Positions 17,448 to 25,530 of a stretch of 64,000 bases of DNA are shown here, piece after piece (position 1 is the first letter of the stretch; each line of letters starts with the position of its first letter). The stretch is taken from assembly GCF_014203855.1 (NCBI RefSeq), contig NZ_JACHJV010000001.1:930001-994000 (forward strand), written 5' to 3'. Made by a program: the position numbers and the translations under genes. Origin of the DNA: Kitasatospora kifunensis. GTDB lineage: Bacteria; Actinomycetota; Actinomycetes; Streptomycetales; Streptomycetaceae. The notes under the pieces are model-generated. The model saw nothing but the letters and a program-made list of their open reading frames with translations. It was not told the origin of the DNA and did no database searches.

Positions 17448-18827
17448 TCAGATGATCAGGCTCAGCGGCAGGATCAGCGCGATCGCCACCACCGAGATCA
17501 CCGTCTCCATCACCGACCAGCTCTTCAGCGTCTGCCCCACGCTCATCCCGAAGTACTCCTTGACCAGCCAGAAGCCCGCGTCGTTCACGTGCGAGAAGAA
17601 GAGCGAGCCCGCGCCGACCGCCAGGACCAGCAGCGCCGTGTGGGTGGTGGACATCCCGGTGGCCAGCGGGGAGACGATGCCCGCCGCCGTGATGGTGGCC
17701 ACCGTGGCCGAGCCGGTGGCCAGGCGGATCAGGACCGCGATCAGCCAGCCCAGCAGCAGCGCCGAAATGTGCAGCTTGGTCGCCCAGTGGCTGACCGCGT
17801 CGCCCACCCCGACGTCCACCAGGGTCTGCTTGAAGCCGCCGCCCGCGCCGACGATGAAGACGATGCCGGCGATCGGGCCGAGCGAGGAGGCCACCGTCTC
17901 CGAGATCCGCGACCTGGTGAAGCCCGCCGCCCGGCCCAGCGTCAGCATCGCCAGCAGGACGGCCAGCAGCAGGGCGATCAGCGGGGAGCCGATGAAGTCG
18001 AGGATGCGCTGGGCGTGGTCCTTGGGGTTGTCGATCACCACGTCCGCCAGTGCCTTGGCGAGCATCAGCACAACGGGCAGCAGGATGGTGGCGAGCACCG
18101 CACCGAACGACGGCGCCGGGCCGGAGCGCTGCGACTGTTCGGCCGCGACGGCCTGCGGCGGCGCCAGCGGGCCGACCCAGCGCTCGGCGACCCGGGCGAA
18201 GAGCGGGCCGGCGATGACCAGGGTGGGCACCGCGATCAGCAGGCCGAGCGCCAGCGTGACGCCCAGGTTGGCCTTCAGCGCGTCGACCGCCACCAGCGGG
18301 CCCGGGTGCGGCGGGATGAGCCCGTGCAGCACCGACAGACCGGCCAGCGCCGGGATGCCGACCCGGATCACGCTCATGTTCCCGCGCTTCGCCACCAGCA
18401 GCACGATCGGGATCAGCAGCACCACGCCGATCTCGAAGAAGAGCGGCAGCCCCAGCACCGCCGCGATCAGCGCCATCGCCCACGGCAGCATCCGCTTGCT
18501 GGAGCGGGCCAGCACGGTGTCCGCGATGATGTTCGCCCCGCCCGAGTCGGCGAGCAGCTTGCCGAGCATCGCACCCAGGCCGATCAGCAGGCCGACGCTG
18601 GTCACGGTGGCGCCGAAGCCGGTGGAGAAGCTCGTCATCAGCTGGTCGAACGGCGCGCCCGCGATGGCCGCGAGCAGACCGGAGCCGACCGTCAGGGCGA
18701 GGAACGGGTGCAGCTTCAGCTTGCTGATCGCCAGCACGATGACGCCGATGCTGAGCAGGGTGGCGAGCAGCAGTCGCCCGTCACTGTGGGTGTGCGGGAG
18801 GCCCGCAGCGAGGAGGTGGGGGTTCAA
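17448..18827 (-). CDS. gntP: Gluconate:H+ symporter, GntP family
   Basis: A 459-residue integral membrane protein with about 12 or more hydrophobic spans that imports gluconate. Family hallmarks include LKLHPFLALTVGSGLLAAIAG, IIADTVLARSSKRMLPWAMALIAAVLGLPLFFEIGVVLLIPI, LSVLHGLIPPHPGPLVAV and FFSHVNDAGFWLVKEYFGMSVGQTLKSW. The start is a TTG whose first bases overlap the gntK stop (TTGA), with GGAG about 8 bases upstream inside gntK, implying translational coupling. It forms an operon with gntK under a divergent GntR-type regulator. Confidence 0.93.
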   Translation of the reverse strand: MNPHLLAAGLPHTHSDGRLLLATLLSIGVIVLAISKLKLHPFLALTVGSGLLAAIAGAPFDQLMTSFSTGFGATVTSVGLLIGLGAMLGKLLADSGGANIIADTVLARSSKRMLPWAMALIAAVLGLPLFFEIGVVLLIPIVLLVAKRGNMSVIRVGIPALAGLSVLHGLIPPHPGPLVAVDALKANLGVTLALGLLIAVPTLVIAGPLFARVAERWVGPLAPPQAVAAEQSQRSGPAPSFGAVLATILLPVVLMLAKALADVVIDNPKDHAQRILDFIGSPLIALLLAVLLAMLTLGRAAGFTRSRISETVASSLGPIAGIVFIVGAGGGFKQTLVDVGVGDAVSHWATKLHISALLLGWLIAVLIRLATGSATVATITAAGIVSPLATGMSTTHTALLVLAVGAGSLFFSHVNDAGFWLVKEYFGMSVGQTLKSWSVMETVISVVAIALILPLSLII

Positions 18828-19393
18828 TCGAGGTCTCCATTGACGGGCCGCAGCAGCGTGACGGCCAGCTCGACGAGTTCGTGGGGGGTGTGCGTGCCGA
18901 GTTCCACTACGGCTCCGTGCTCGTCCGGCTGGAGCGGTTCGAGCAGGGCGTACTGGGAGTCGAGCAGCGAGGGCGGCATGAAGTGGCCGGTGCGCAGCGC
19001 GAGTCGGTCGGCGACCAGCTCGCGGCTGCCGTCCAGGTGCAGGAAGTACGCGTCCGGGCAGCCCGCGCGCAGGGTGTCGCGGTAGTGGCGCTTGAGCGCG
19101 GAGCAGGTGACCACTCCCCCGGTGCCGGCCTCGCCGCGTTCGTGCAGCCAGCCGGCCAGGGCGCGCAGCCAGGGGGCGCGGTCGGCGTCGTCCAGCGGGA
19201 TGCCGGCGGTCATCTTGGCGATGTTGGCGGCCGGGTGGAAGTCGTCGGCCTCCGCGTACGGCAGGTCGAGGCGGTCGGCGAGCAGCCGCGCGACGGTGGT
19301 CTTGCCGACGCCCGAGACGCCCATCACCACGATGAGCGGACGGGGGCGGGTCGACTGGTCGCCGACGCGGTGGTTCTCGTCACTGAGAGCCAT
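18824..19393 (-). CDS. gntK: Gluconokinase
   Basis: The 189-residue kinase phosphorylates gluconate to 6-phosphogluconate. The Walker A loop VMGVSGVGKTTVARLLA is followed by YAEADDFHPAANIAKMTAGIPLDDADRAPWL and CSALKRHYRDTLR, all standard for GntK. A basic N-terminal tail of about 20 residues precedes the P-loop. ATG 19393 is chosen because AGGAG lies 7 bases before it; a longer frame to 19480 would run over the regulatory region. The gene overlaps gntP by 4 bases and is transcribed away from gntR. Confidence 0.95.
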   Translation of the reverse strand: MALSDENHRVGDQSTRPRPLIVVMGVSGVGKTTVARLLADRLDLPYAEADDFHPAANIAKMTAGIPLDDADRAPWLRALAGWLHERGEAGTGGVVTCSALKRHYRDTLRAGCPDAYFLHLDGSRELVADRLALRTGHFMPPSLLDSQYALLEPLQPDEHGAVVELGTHTPHELVELAVTLLRPVNGDLD

Positions 19394-19465
19394 GGGTTCT
19401 GCTCCTGACACTTCGCACTGCTGGACACAGCCACCGGCTGCGGTGACGCCACTATCGCGCCAAAG

Positions 19466-19504
19466 GTATGACTTATTCAAGACAGCGACATCAAATCGTC
19501 ATAC
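19466..19504. promoter_or_regulatory. Candidate GntR operator half-sites between gntK and gntR
   Basis: GTATGAC at 19466-19472 and its inverse GTCATAC at 19498-19504 flank an AT-richer stretch in the divergent intergenic region. FadR/GntR-type regulators bind related short elements. The pair is separated by 25 bases, so it may be two separate sites rather than one palindrome. Confidence 0.45.
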
Positions 19505-19600
19505 TTGTCGACTGGTCGGACGGAAGTCGCGCCGAGCGGTCCTCGCGCGCTTGCGACGCCCGCGATCCTGGCCGCGCGGGCGTTCATCTACGCTGGGCGG

Positions 19601-20305
19601 ATGGAGATCCAGGGGCTGCCCGGCAAACTGCTCGCCGAGTTGGGACCGGCTATCGCTTCCGGAGACCTCGCCGAGGGGGCGGTGCTGCGGATCGAGGAAC
19701 TGGAGGCGCGGTTCGGGGTCTCGCGCACCGTGGTCCGCGAGGCGGTGCGGATCCTGGAGTCGATGCGGCTGGTGGCCTCCAAACGACGGGTCGGGATCAC
19801 CGTCCAGCCCAAGCGCGACTGGGACGTCTTCGACCCGCTGGTGATCCGCTGGCGGCTGGCCGGCACCGACCGGGCGGCCCAACTGCGTTCGCTCGGCTCA
19901 CTGCGGGTGGCCGTCGAACCGGCCGCGGCCGCCCTGGCGGCGCAGTACGCCACCGCCGACCAGTGCCGCGAACTGAGCGCACTGGCAGTCGAGTTGACGG
20001 TCACCGCGCGGGCCGCCGACCTGGTCTCGTTCCTGCGGCACGACATCGAGTTCCACGCCACGGTGCTGCGCGCCTCCGGCAACGAGATGTTCGCGCACCT
20101 GGGCGACACCGTGGGCGCGGTGCTCACCGGGCGGACCGAGCACAACCTGATGCCGCACCAACCGCGCGCCTACGCCGTGCAGTTGCACCGAGAGGTGGCG
20201 GAGGCGATCTGCGCGGGCGCACCCGAGCGGGCCGAGCACTCGATGCGCACCATCGTCACGGGCGCGCTGCAGGAGTTGGACACCGAGCTGGGGCAACTGC
20301 CCTGA
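19601..20305 (+). CDS. gntR: FadR/GntR-family regulator, probable gluconate repressor
   Basis: The protein (234 aa) has an N-terminal winged helix (GLPGKLLAELGPAIASGDLAEGAVLRIEELEARFGVSRTVVREAVRILESMRLVASKRRVG) and an all-helical FCD effector domain with metal-type residues D...H...H (FLRHDIEFHATVLRASGN, LHREVAEAICAG). Position opposite gntK-gntP suggests it responds to gluconate or 6-phosphogluconate. ATG 19601 has no Shine-Dalgarno, but TACGCT (19589-19594) lies 6 bases upstream, the leaderless pattern. The stop codon overlaps the left arm of a 161-bp palindromic element. Confidence 0.88.
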   Translation: MEIQGLPGKLLAELGPAIASGDLAEGAVLRIEELEARFGVSRTVVREAVRILESMRLVASKRRVGITVQPKRDWDVFDPLVIRWRLAGTDRAAQLRSLGSLRVAVEPAAAALAAQYATADQCRELSALAVELTVTARAADLVSFLRHDIEFHATVLRASGNEMFAHLGDTVGAVLTGRTEHNLMPHQPRAYAVQLHREVAEAICAGAPERAEHSMRTIVTGALQELDTELGQLP

Positions 20306-20465
20306 GACCGACCGGCAGTTGGGGGGTGGGTGAAGGAGCGGCGTCCGGGCCGAGTCTGGGCGGTGCCGACGAGGGAGCCACTGCGGAGCATTGGCTCCTT
20401 AAGGAGAAGCCGTCCAGGCGAGAGTCCGGGCGTCGCGACGCCGCCCCCCAACTGCCGGTCGGTCT
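20305..20465. repeat. 161-bp palindromic element (MITE-like or large terminator) after gntR
   Basis: Perfect 22-bp terminal inverted repeats at 20305-20326 and 20444-20465 enclose further imperfect complementary arms and an inner 7-bp hairpin (GGAGCCA ... TGGCTCC), so the whole can fold into one long stem. The left arm starts on the last base of the gntR stop. The arm sequence GACCGACCGGCAGTTGGGGG recurs at 26894-26913. It could terminate gntR transcription or be a non-autonomous mobile element; no target duplication is evident. Confidence 0.75.
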
Positions 20466-20578
20466 AGGCGCGCCGGCGTCGTGCGCCCGTCCTGCGGTTT
20501 TGCGCCGGGCGCCGCGGGCAAACGGTACATAAGGGCGCGCCGAACCGCCCAGTTCAGTCTCCCGGGGGGATGCCACCG

Positions 20579-20860
20579 ATGTCCGCTGCACGCCGACGGA
20601 TGCCGGACGAGGTGCGCGCGGCGGCCGTGCGCACCGTGCTCTTCGTGGCCTTCACGCAGATCGGCCTGACCATCGCCACGCTCGCCTCGCTCGCCCACGC
20701 CCGGCGGACCATGGCGGTGGCGCTACTGGCCAGCGGGGTGGGCGTGTTCGGGATCCTCTGGTGTCTGCTGGAGGTCATGATCGCGCGTCAGATCGCCGCC
20801 CAGCGCCGGCGCGGCCCTGGACGCGACTCTCCGCTCACCGGCAGCCGCCCGCCTCGCTGA
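20579..20860 (+). CDS. Small two-span membrane protein, function unknown
   Basis: A 93-residue protein with two predicted membrane helices (AVRTVLFVAFTQIGLTIATLASLAHA and TMAVALLASGVGVFGILWCLLEVMI), a basic N-terminus (RRRMPDEVRAAAV) and a basic tail. No family is recognised. ATG 20579 is preferred over ATG 20570 because GGGGGGA lies 8 bases upstream of it. The gene stands alone after the gntR palindrome. Codon use is typical of the window, and the hydrophobic spans favour a real gene. Confidence 0.55.
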   Translation: MSAARRRMPDEVRAAAVRTVLFVAFTQIGLTIATLASLAHARRTMAVALLASGVGVFGILWCLLEVMIARQIAAQRRRGPGRDSPLTGSRPPR

Positions 20861-21304
20861 TCCAGCAGGCGGGGTGGGCAGGGGACGGCTGCCGAAAAGG
20901 TGAGGGAAGGTCGGACCTGGCAGTACGGGAATCATCGCACTGGCGGCACCAGAGCAGTACGAGACTGTTCGCACACTGGACTGCGCCACTCGGCTCGCCC
21001 ACGATCGGGTGACGCTTTGGGCGCGCCGCGTAACCTCCTGATACCCCTGTGCATCGTGATCTCCCTGCGCATCCGCGCGGCGTTCTACGCCGTCGCCCTC
21101 GCCCTGCTCACCGTGCCCACCCCCGCGCAGGCGCGGCCCATCGACGCCGCCCGCCCCGCCGGCGTGCGCCCCGCCAGCACCTCCGATCTGCGCTGCCAGC
21201 AGCACCATCGGACCCTGAAAGCCGCTTCGGAAGGGCCGCCCTGCCGGACACCGCAGCCGACACGCCCGCACAGTGTTGCCTGAGTCACATTCAAAAATCA
21301 GATC

Positions 21305-21337
21305 TGACGGACCGTCAATTCAACCGACGGTCCGTCA
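21305..21337. promoter_or_regulatory. Paired TetR-type palindromes upstream of the Pls-like gene
   Basis: Two near-identical 13-bp palindromes, TGACGG-A-CCGTCA (21305-21317) and CGACGG-T-CCGTCA (21325-21337), lie with centres 20 bp apart, two helical turns. Together they also form a 12-bp hairpin followed by a T-rich run, so a terminator reading is possible. The spacing and internal symmetry fit a TetR-family operator. No tetR gene lies nearby. Confidence 0.5.
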
Positions 21338-21518
21338 CTTTTCTTTCTCCACGGCCCTCTTGAAACCTGATACGGCGTCAGTTTTGAGCTGGATCCGGCC
21401 AGTTGGCCAGTTCGGTCACCCGGCGGGCGGCGGCGCACCGGACTACCATCGATGGGGTTGTTGTGCTCACCACCGGGGCCGGCCGCCCCAGCGTGCGGCA
21501 TCTTCGCAGGTCAGGGGC

Positions 21519-21556
21519 CCGGTGGCGGATATCCGGTGGCGAATATCCGGTGGCGA
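21519..21556. repeat. Three tandem 14-bp repeats in the synthetase leader
   Basis: CCGGTGGCGRATAT is repeated at 21519, 21533 and (first ten bases) 21547; two full ATATCCGGTGGCGA copies are exact. They lie about 50 bases before the synthetase start. Confidence 0.8.
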
Positions 21557-21572
21557 CCAGGGGGCGGCGGAC

Positions 21573-21597
21573 GATGATGATGACGACGATGATGAGG
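21573..21597. repeat. GAT/GAC trinucleotide tract before the synthetase start
   Basis: A run of GAT and GAC triplets ends in GAGGA at 21594-21598, the likely ribosome site of the synthetase gene. Because the unit is three bases and the tract is outside the coding frame, slippage would shift spacing upstream of the ribosome site. Confidence 0.6.
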
Positions 21598-21602
21598 ACC
21601 GG

Positions 21603-24600
21603 ATGGCTGTCATGACGCAGATCAGCACCCAGGGTGACCGGCAGGAGCCGGCCGCCCCCGGTGGCGAACTCGCGCTCTTCGGCACCCGCCCGGCCCCCGC
21701 GCCGCGCACCCTGGTCGACGTCCTGGACGCCACGGCGCGCGCCCATCCGCAGGAGCCCGCCCTGGACGACGGGCACACCCAGCTCAGCTACCGCGCGCTG
21801 GCCGCCGAGGTGGCCGCAGTGCGCCGCAGGCTGACCGCCGCCGGCGTCGGACTCGGCGACCGGGTCGGCATCCGGGTCCCGTCCGGCACCAACGACCTCT
21901 ACGTGGGGATCCTGGCGGTGCTCGCGGCCGGCGCCGCCTACGTGCCGGTGGACGCCGAGGACCCGCAGGAGCGCGCCGACCTGGTCTTCGGCGAGGCCGA
22001 GGTGACCGCCGTGCTGGGCGCCGGCGGCGAGCTGAGCGTGCTGCGGCCCGGCAGCGGGATCGACCAGCGCCCGGGCCCCGAGCAGGACGCCTGGATCATC
22101 TTCACCTCCGGCTCCACCGGCAAGCCCAAGGGCGTGGCCGTCACCCACCGCAGCGCCGCCGCCTTCGTGGACGCCGAGGCCGCGCTCTTCCTCCAGGAGG
22201 AGCCGATCGGGCCCGGCGACCGGGTGATGGCCGGGCTCTCGGTCGCCTTCGACGCCTCCTGCGAGGAGATGTGGCTGGCCTGGCGGCACGGCGCCTGCCT
22301 GGTGCCGGTGCCGCGTTCGCAGGTGCGCGGCGGCGCCGACCTCGGCCCCTGGCTGGCCGAGCAGGAGATCACCGTGGTCTCCACCGTGCCGACGCTGGCC
22401 GCGCTGTGGCCCGCCGAGTCGCTGGGTGACGTCCGGCTGCTGATCTTCGGTGGCGAGGCCTGCCCGCCCGAGCTGGTCGAGCGCCTGGTCACCGAGGGCC
22501 GCGAGGTGTGGAACACCTACGGCCCGACCGAAGCCACCGTGGTCGCCTGCGGCGCGCTGCTAACCGGCGAGGGGCCGGTACGGATCGGCCTGCCACTGGA
22601 CGGCTGGGAGCTGGCCGTGGTCGACGAGGCCGGTCGGCCGGTGCCGATGGGCGAGAGCGGGCAGCTGGTGATCGGCGGGGTGGGCCTGGCCCGCTACCTG
22701 GACCCGGTCAAGGACGCCGAGAAGTACGCGCCGCTGGAATCGCTCGGCTGGGCGCGCGCCTACCGCAGCGGCGACCTGGTGCGGGCCGAGCCCGAGGGTC
22801 TGATCTTCCTGGGCCGCGCGGACGAGCAGATCAAGCTCGGCGGGCGGCGGATCGAGCTGGGCGAGGTGGACGCCGCCCTGCAGGCACTGCCGGGCGTGGC
22901 GGGCGCGGCGGCGGCCGTACGGACCGCGCGCGGCGGCAACCAGCTGCTGGTGGGCTACCTGGTCACCCAGGAGGGCTTCGACCGCGAGACGGCCGTGGCC
23001 AAGCTGCGGGCCGAGCTGCCGGCCGCCCTGGTGCCGCTGCTCGCGCCGGTCACCGAGCTGCCCACCCGCACCTCGGGCAAGGTCGACCGCAACGCGCTGC
23101 CCTGGCCGCTGGACCTTGGCGACACGGGCCCCGTCGAGCAGCTCTACGGCACCGAGGCCTGGCTGGCCGAACAGTGGAGCGAGATCCTCGGCGTGCCGGT
23201 GACCAGCGCCCGCGACGACTTCTTCGCGATCGGCGGCGGCAGCCTGGCCGCCGCCCGGCTCACCACCCTGCTGCGCACCCGCTACCCGTCGGCCGCCGTC
23301 CTGGACATCTACCAGCAGCCGGTGCTGCGCAAGCTGGCCCGGCACCTGGAGCGCTCGGCACAGGGCGACGGCGCCAAGCGCGAGATCGTGCCCACCCCGC
23401 TGCGCGCCAAGCTGCTGCAGTTGCTGCTGCTCATTCCGCTCTTCACCCTGGTCGGCCTGCGCTGGACCACCGCGCTGCTGACGCTGGGCAACGTGCTGCA
23501 CTGGTTCGGCGCCTACCCCTGGGCGCCGACCGCCTCGTGGTGGCTGCTGGGCCCAGCAGCCCTGGTGCTGTTCAGCGCCCCCGGCCGGCTGGCGATCGCA
23601 GCCGGCGGGGCGCGGCTGCTGCTGCGCGGGGTACAGCCCGGCAGCCACCCGCGCGGCGGCAGCGTGCACCTGCGGCTGTGGACGGCCGAGCGGCTGGCCG
23701 AGTGCAGCGGCGCCACCGGGCTCTCCGGCTCCTGGCTCAATCGCTACGGGCGGGCGCTCGGGGCGAGGATCGCCGAGGACGTCGACCTGCACTCGCTGCC
23801 ACCGGTCACCGGCATGCTGCGGCTCGGCAAGGGCTGCGCGGTCGAGGCCGAGGTCGACCTGTCCGGCTACTGGCTGGACGGCGACCGGCTGGAGATCGGC
23901 CAACTGCGCATCGGGGGCGGCGCGGTGATCGGCACCCGCAGCACGCTGCTGCCCGGCGCCCGGGTCGGCAAGCGCGCCGAGGTGGCCCCGGGTTCGAGCG
24001 TCACCGGGCAGATCCCCACCGGCCAGCGCTGGGCGGGCGCCCCCGCCGTCAAGCTCGGCAAGGCGGAGCGCGGCTGGCCCAAGCAGCGGCCGCCGCAGCT
24101 GCGGCGATGGTCCACGGTGTACGGACTGACCGGCCTCGCGCTGAGCCTGCTGCCCGCGCTGGCCGCCGCGCCCGCGCTGCTGGTGGCCGCCCAGTTCGTG
24201 TCGCCCGCCGACGGGCTGGGCGCGGCACTGCGCGGCGCCCTGCTCGCGGTCACCCCGGCCGCCCTCGCCTACGGGGTGAGCTACGCGCTGCTGGTGCTGG
24301 CCACCGTCCGGCTGCTGAGCCTGGGCCTGCGCACCGGCCACCACCCGCTGCACGGCCGGATCGGCTGGCAGGCGTGGACGGTCAGCCAGCTGATGGACCT
24401 GGCCCGCGAGACCCTCTTCCCGCTCTACGCGGGCCTGGCCACCCCCATCTGGCTGCGCCTGCTGGGCATGAAGGTCGGCCGCGGCGCCGAGGTCTCCACC
24501 GTGCTCGCACTGCCCAGCCTGACCACGGTCGGCGACGGCGCCTTCCTCGCCGACGACACCTTGATCGCCCCCTACGAGCTGGGCGGCGGCTGGCTGCGGA

Positions 24601-25478
24601 TCGGCCGGGCCGAGATCGGCCACCGCGCCTTCCTGGGCAACTCCGGGATGACCGCGCCCGGGCGCGCCGTGCCGGACCGGGGCCTGGTCGGCGTGCTGTC
24701 GGCGACCCCGAAGAAGGCCAAGAAGGGCAGCTCCTACCTCGGCATGCCGCCGGTGAAGCTGCCGCGCGCCGCCGACACCAGCGATCAGAGCCTGACCTAC
24801 GACCCGCCGGCCCGGCTGCTCTGGGCCCGCGGCCTGGTCGAGGTCTGCCGACTGGTCCCGGTGCTCTGCTCGGCCACGCTCGGCGTGCTCAGTGCCGCCG
24901 TGCTCTGCGCGCTGGGCTCGCCGTGGCTGATCGCGCTGCTCGCCGGCGTGCTGCTGCTGGCGGCCGGCGTGCTGGCCTGCCTGGTGTCACTGGCCGCCAA
25001 GTGGCTGCTGGTCGGGCGCTTCCGGGCGGTCGAGCACCCGCTGTGGAGCTCGTTCGTCTGGCGCAACGAGCTGGCCGACACCTTCACCGAGGTGCTGGCC
25101 GTGCCGTGGCTGGTCGGCGCGGTGCCCGGCACGCCGGTCATGACGCTCTGGCTGCGCGGGCTGGGCGCCCGGATCGGACGCGGCGTGTGGTGCGAGAGCT
25201 ACTGGCTGCCCGAGGCCGACCTGGTCACCCTCGGCGACGGGGTCAGCGTCAACCGCGGCTGCGTGCTGCAGACCCACCTCTTCCATGACCGGATCATGCG
25301 CATGGATACTGTGGTGCTGCGCGAGGGCGCCACCCTGGGCCCGGGCGGGATCGTGCTGCCCGGCAGCACCATCGGCGCCCGCAGCACGCTGGGTCCGGCC
25401 TCACTGGTGATGCGCGCCGAGTCCGTCCCGGCGGACACCCGCTGGCTGGGCAACCCGATCGAGGCCTGGCAGGCGTAG
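21603..25478 (+). CDS. Epsilon-poly-lysine-synthetase-like membrane NRPS (A-T-TM with three LbH domains)
   Basis: A 1,291-residue single-module peptide synthetase. The adenylation domain (about 30-530) has IIFTSGSTGKPKG, YGPTEATVV and TSGKVDRNAL; by eye its ten-residue code reads D-A-E-S-I-G-T-V-V-K, close to lysine-type codes. The carrier domain follows, with phosphopantetheine Ser about 547 (DDFFAIGGGSL). Then come three pairs of membrane helices (about 597-670, 835-910, 1075-1135) alternating with three soluble hexapeptide/LbH-like domains. This order matches Pls, the synthetase that makes epsilon-poly-L-lysine (about 1,319 aa), and TIGR02353 terminal domains. No thioesterase is present. 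ATG 21603 follows GAGGA by 4 bases; ATG 21612 is an alternative. An M1 peptidase follows at 52 bp. Confidence 0.85.
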   Translation: MAVMTQISTQGDRQEPAAPGGELALFGTRPAPAPRTLVDVLDATARAHPQEPALDDGHTQLSYRALAAEVAAVRRRLTAAGVGLGDRVGIRVPSGTNDLYVGILAVLAAGAAYVPVDAEDPQERADLVFGEAEVTAVLGAGGELSVLRPGSGIDQRPGPEQDAWIIFTSGSTGKPKGVAVTHRSAAAFVDAEAALFLQEEPIGPGDRVMAGLSVAFDASCEEMWLAWRHGACLVPVPRSQVRGGADLGPWLAEQEITVVSTVPTLAALWPAESLGDVRLLIFGGEACPPELVERLVTEGREVWNTYGPTEATVVACGALLTGEGPVRIGLPLDGWELAVVDEAGRPVPMGESGQLVIGGVGLARYLDPVKDAEKYAPLESLGWARAYRSGDLVRAEPEGLIFLGRADEQIKLGGRRIELGEVDAALQALPGVAGAAAAVRTARGGNQLLVGYLVTQEGFDRETAVAKLRAELPAALVPLLAPVTELPTRTSGKVDRNALPWPLDLGDTGPVEQLYGTEAWLAEQWSEILGVPVTSARDDFFAIGGGSLAAARLTTLLRTRYPSAAVLDIYQQPVLRKLARHLERSAQGDGAKREIVPTPLRAKLLQLLLLIPLFTLVGLRWTTALLTLGNVLHWFGAYPWAPTASWWLLGPAALVLFSAPGRLAIAAGGARLLLRGVQPGSHPRGGSVHLRLWTAERLAECSGATGLSGSWLNRYGRALGARIAEDVDLHSLPPVTGMLRLGKGCAVEAEVDLSGYWLDGDRLEIGQLRIGGGAVIGTRSTLLPGARVGKRAEVAPGSSVTGQIPTGQRWAGAPAVKLGKAERGWPKQRPPQLRRWSTVYGLTGLALSLLPALAAAPALLVAAQFVSPADGLGAALRGALLAVTPAALAYGVSYALLVLATVRLLSLGLRTGHHPLHGRIGWQAWTVSQLMDLARETLFPLYAGLATPIWLRLLGMKVGRGAEVSTVLALPSLTTVGDGAFLADDTLIAPYELGGGWLRIGRAEIGHRAFLGNSGMTAPGRAVPDRGLVGVLSATPKKAKKGSSYLGMPPVKLPRAADTSDQSLTYDPPARLLWARGLVEVCRLVPVLCSATLGVLSAAVLCALGSPWLIALLAGVLLLAAGVLACLVSLAAKWLLVGRFRAVEHPLWSSFVWRNELADTFTEVLAVPWLVGAVPGTPVMTLWLRGLGARIGRGVWCESYWLPEADLVTLGDGVSVNRGCVLQTHLFHDRIMRMDTVVLREGATLGPGGIVLPGSTIGARSTLGPASLVMRAESVPADTRWLGNPIEAWQA

Positions 25479-25530
25479 GCCCAGTGATGGGCCCAGCGAA
25501 CGGTACGGCACAGCCAGTGAACGGTACGGA

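Larger units (their letters stand above)
20861..21602. other. Long upstream region of the Pls-like synthetase gene
   Basis: About 740 bases without a firm gene. A short frame from GTG 21056 to 21283 would encode a 75-residue signal-peptide-like product (IRAAFYAVALALLTVPTPAQA) but lacks a ribosome site. The region then holds paired palindromes (21305-21337), three 14-bp tandem repeats (21519-21556) and a GAT/GAC tract (21573-21597) leading into the synthetase start. Confidence 0.5.

Noticed and set aside
21056..21283. Possible 75-residue secreted peptide
   Set aside because: A signal-like stretch is present, but there is no ribosome site or -10 box at a useful distance and the C-terminal part looks random; kept only as a remark.
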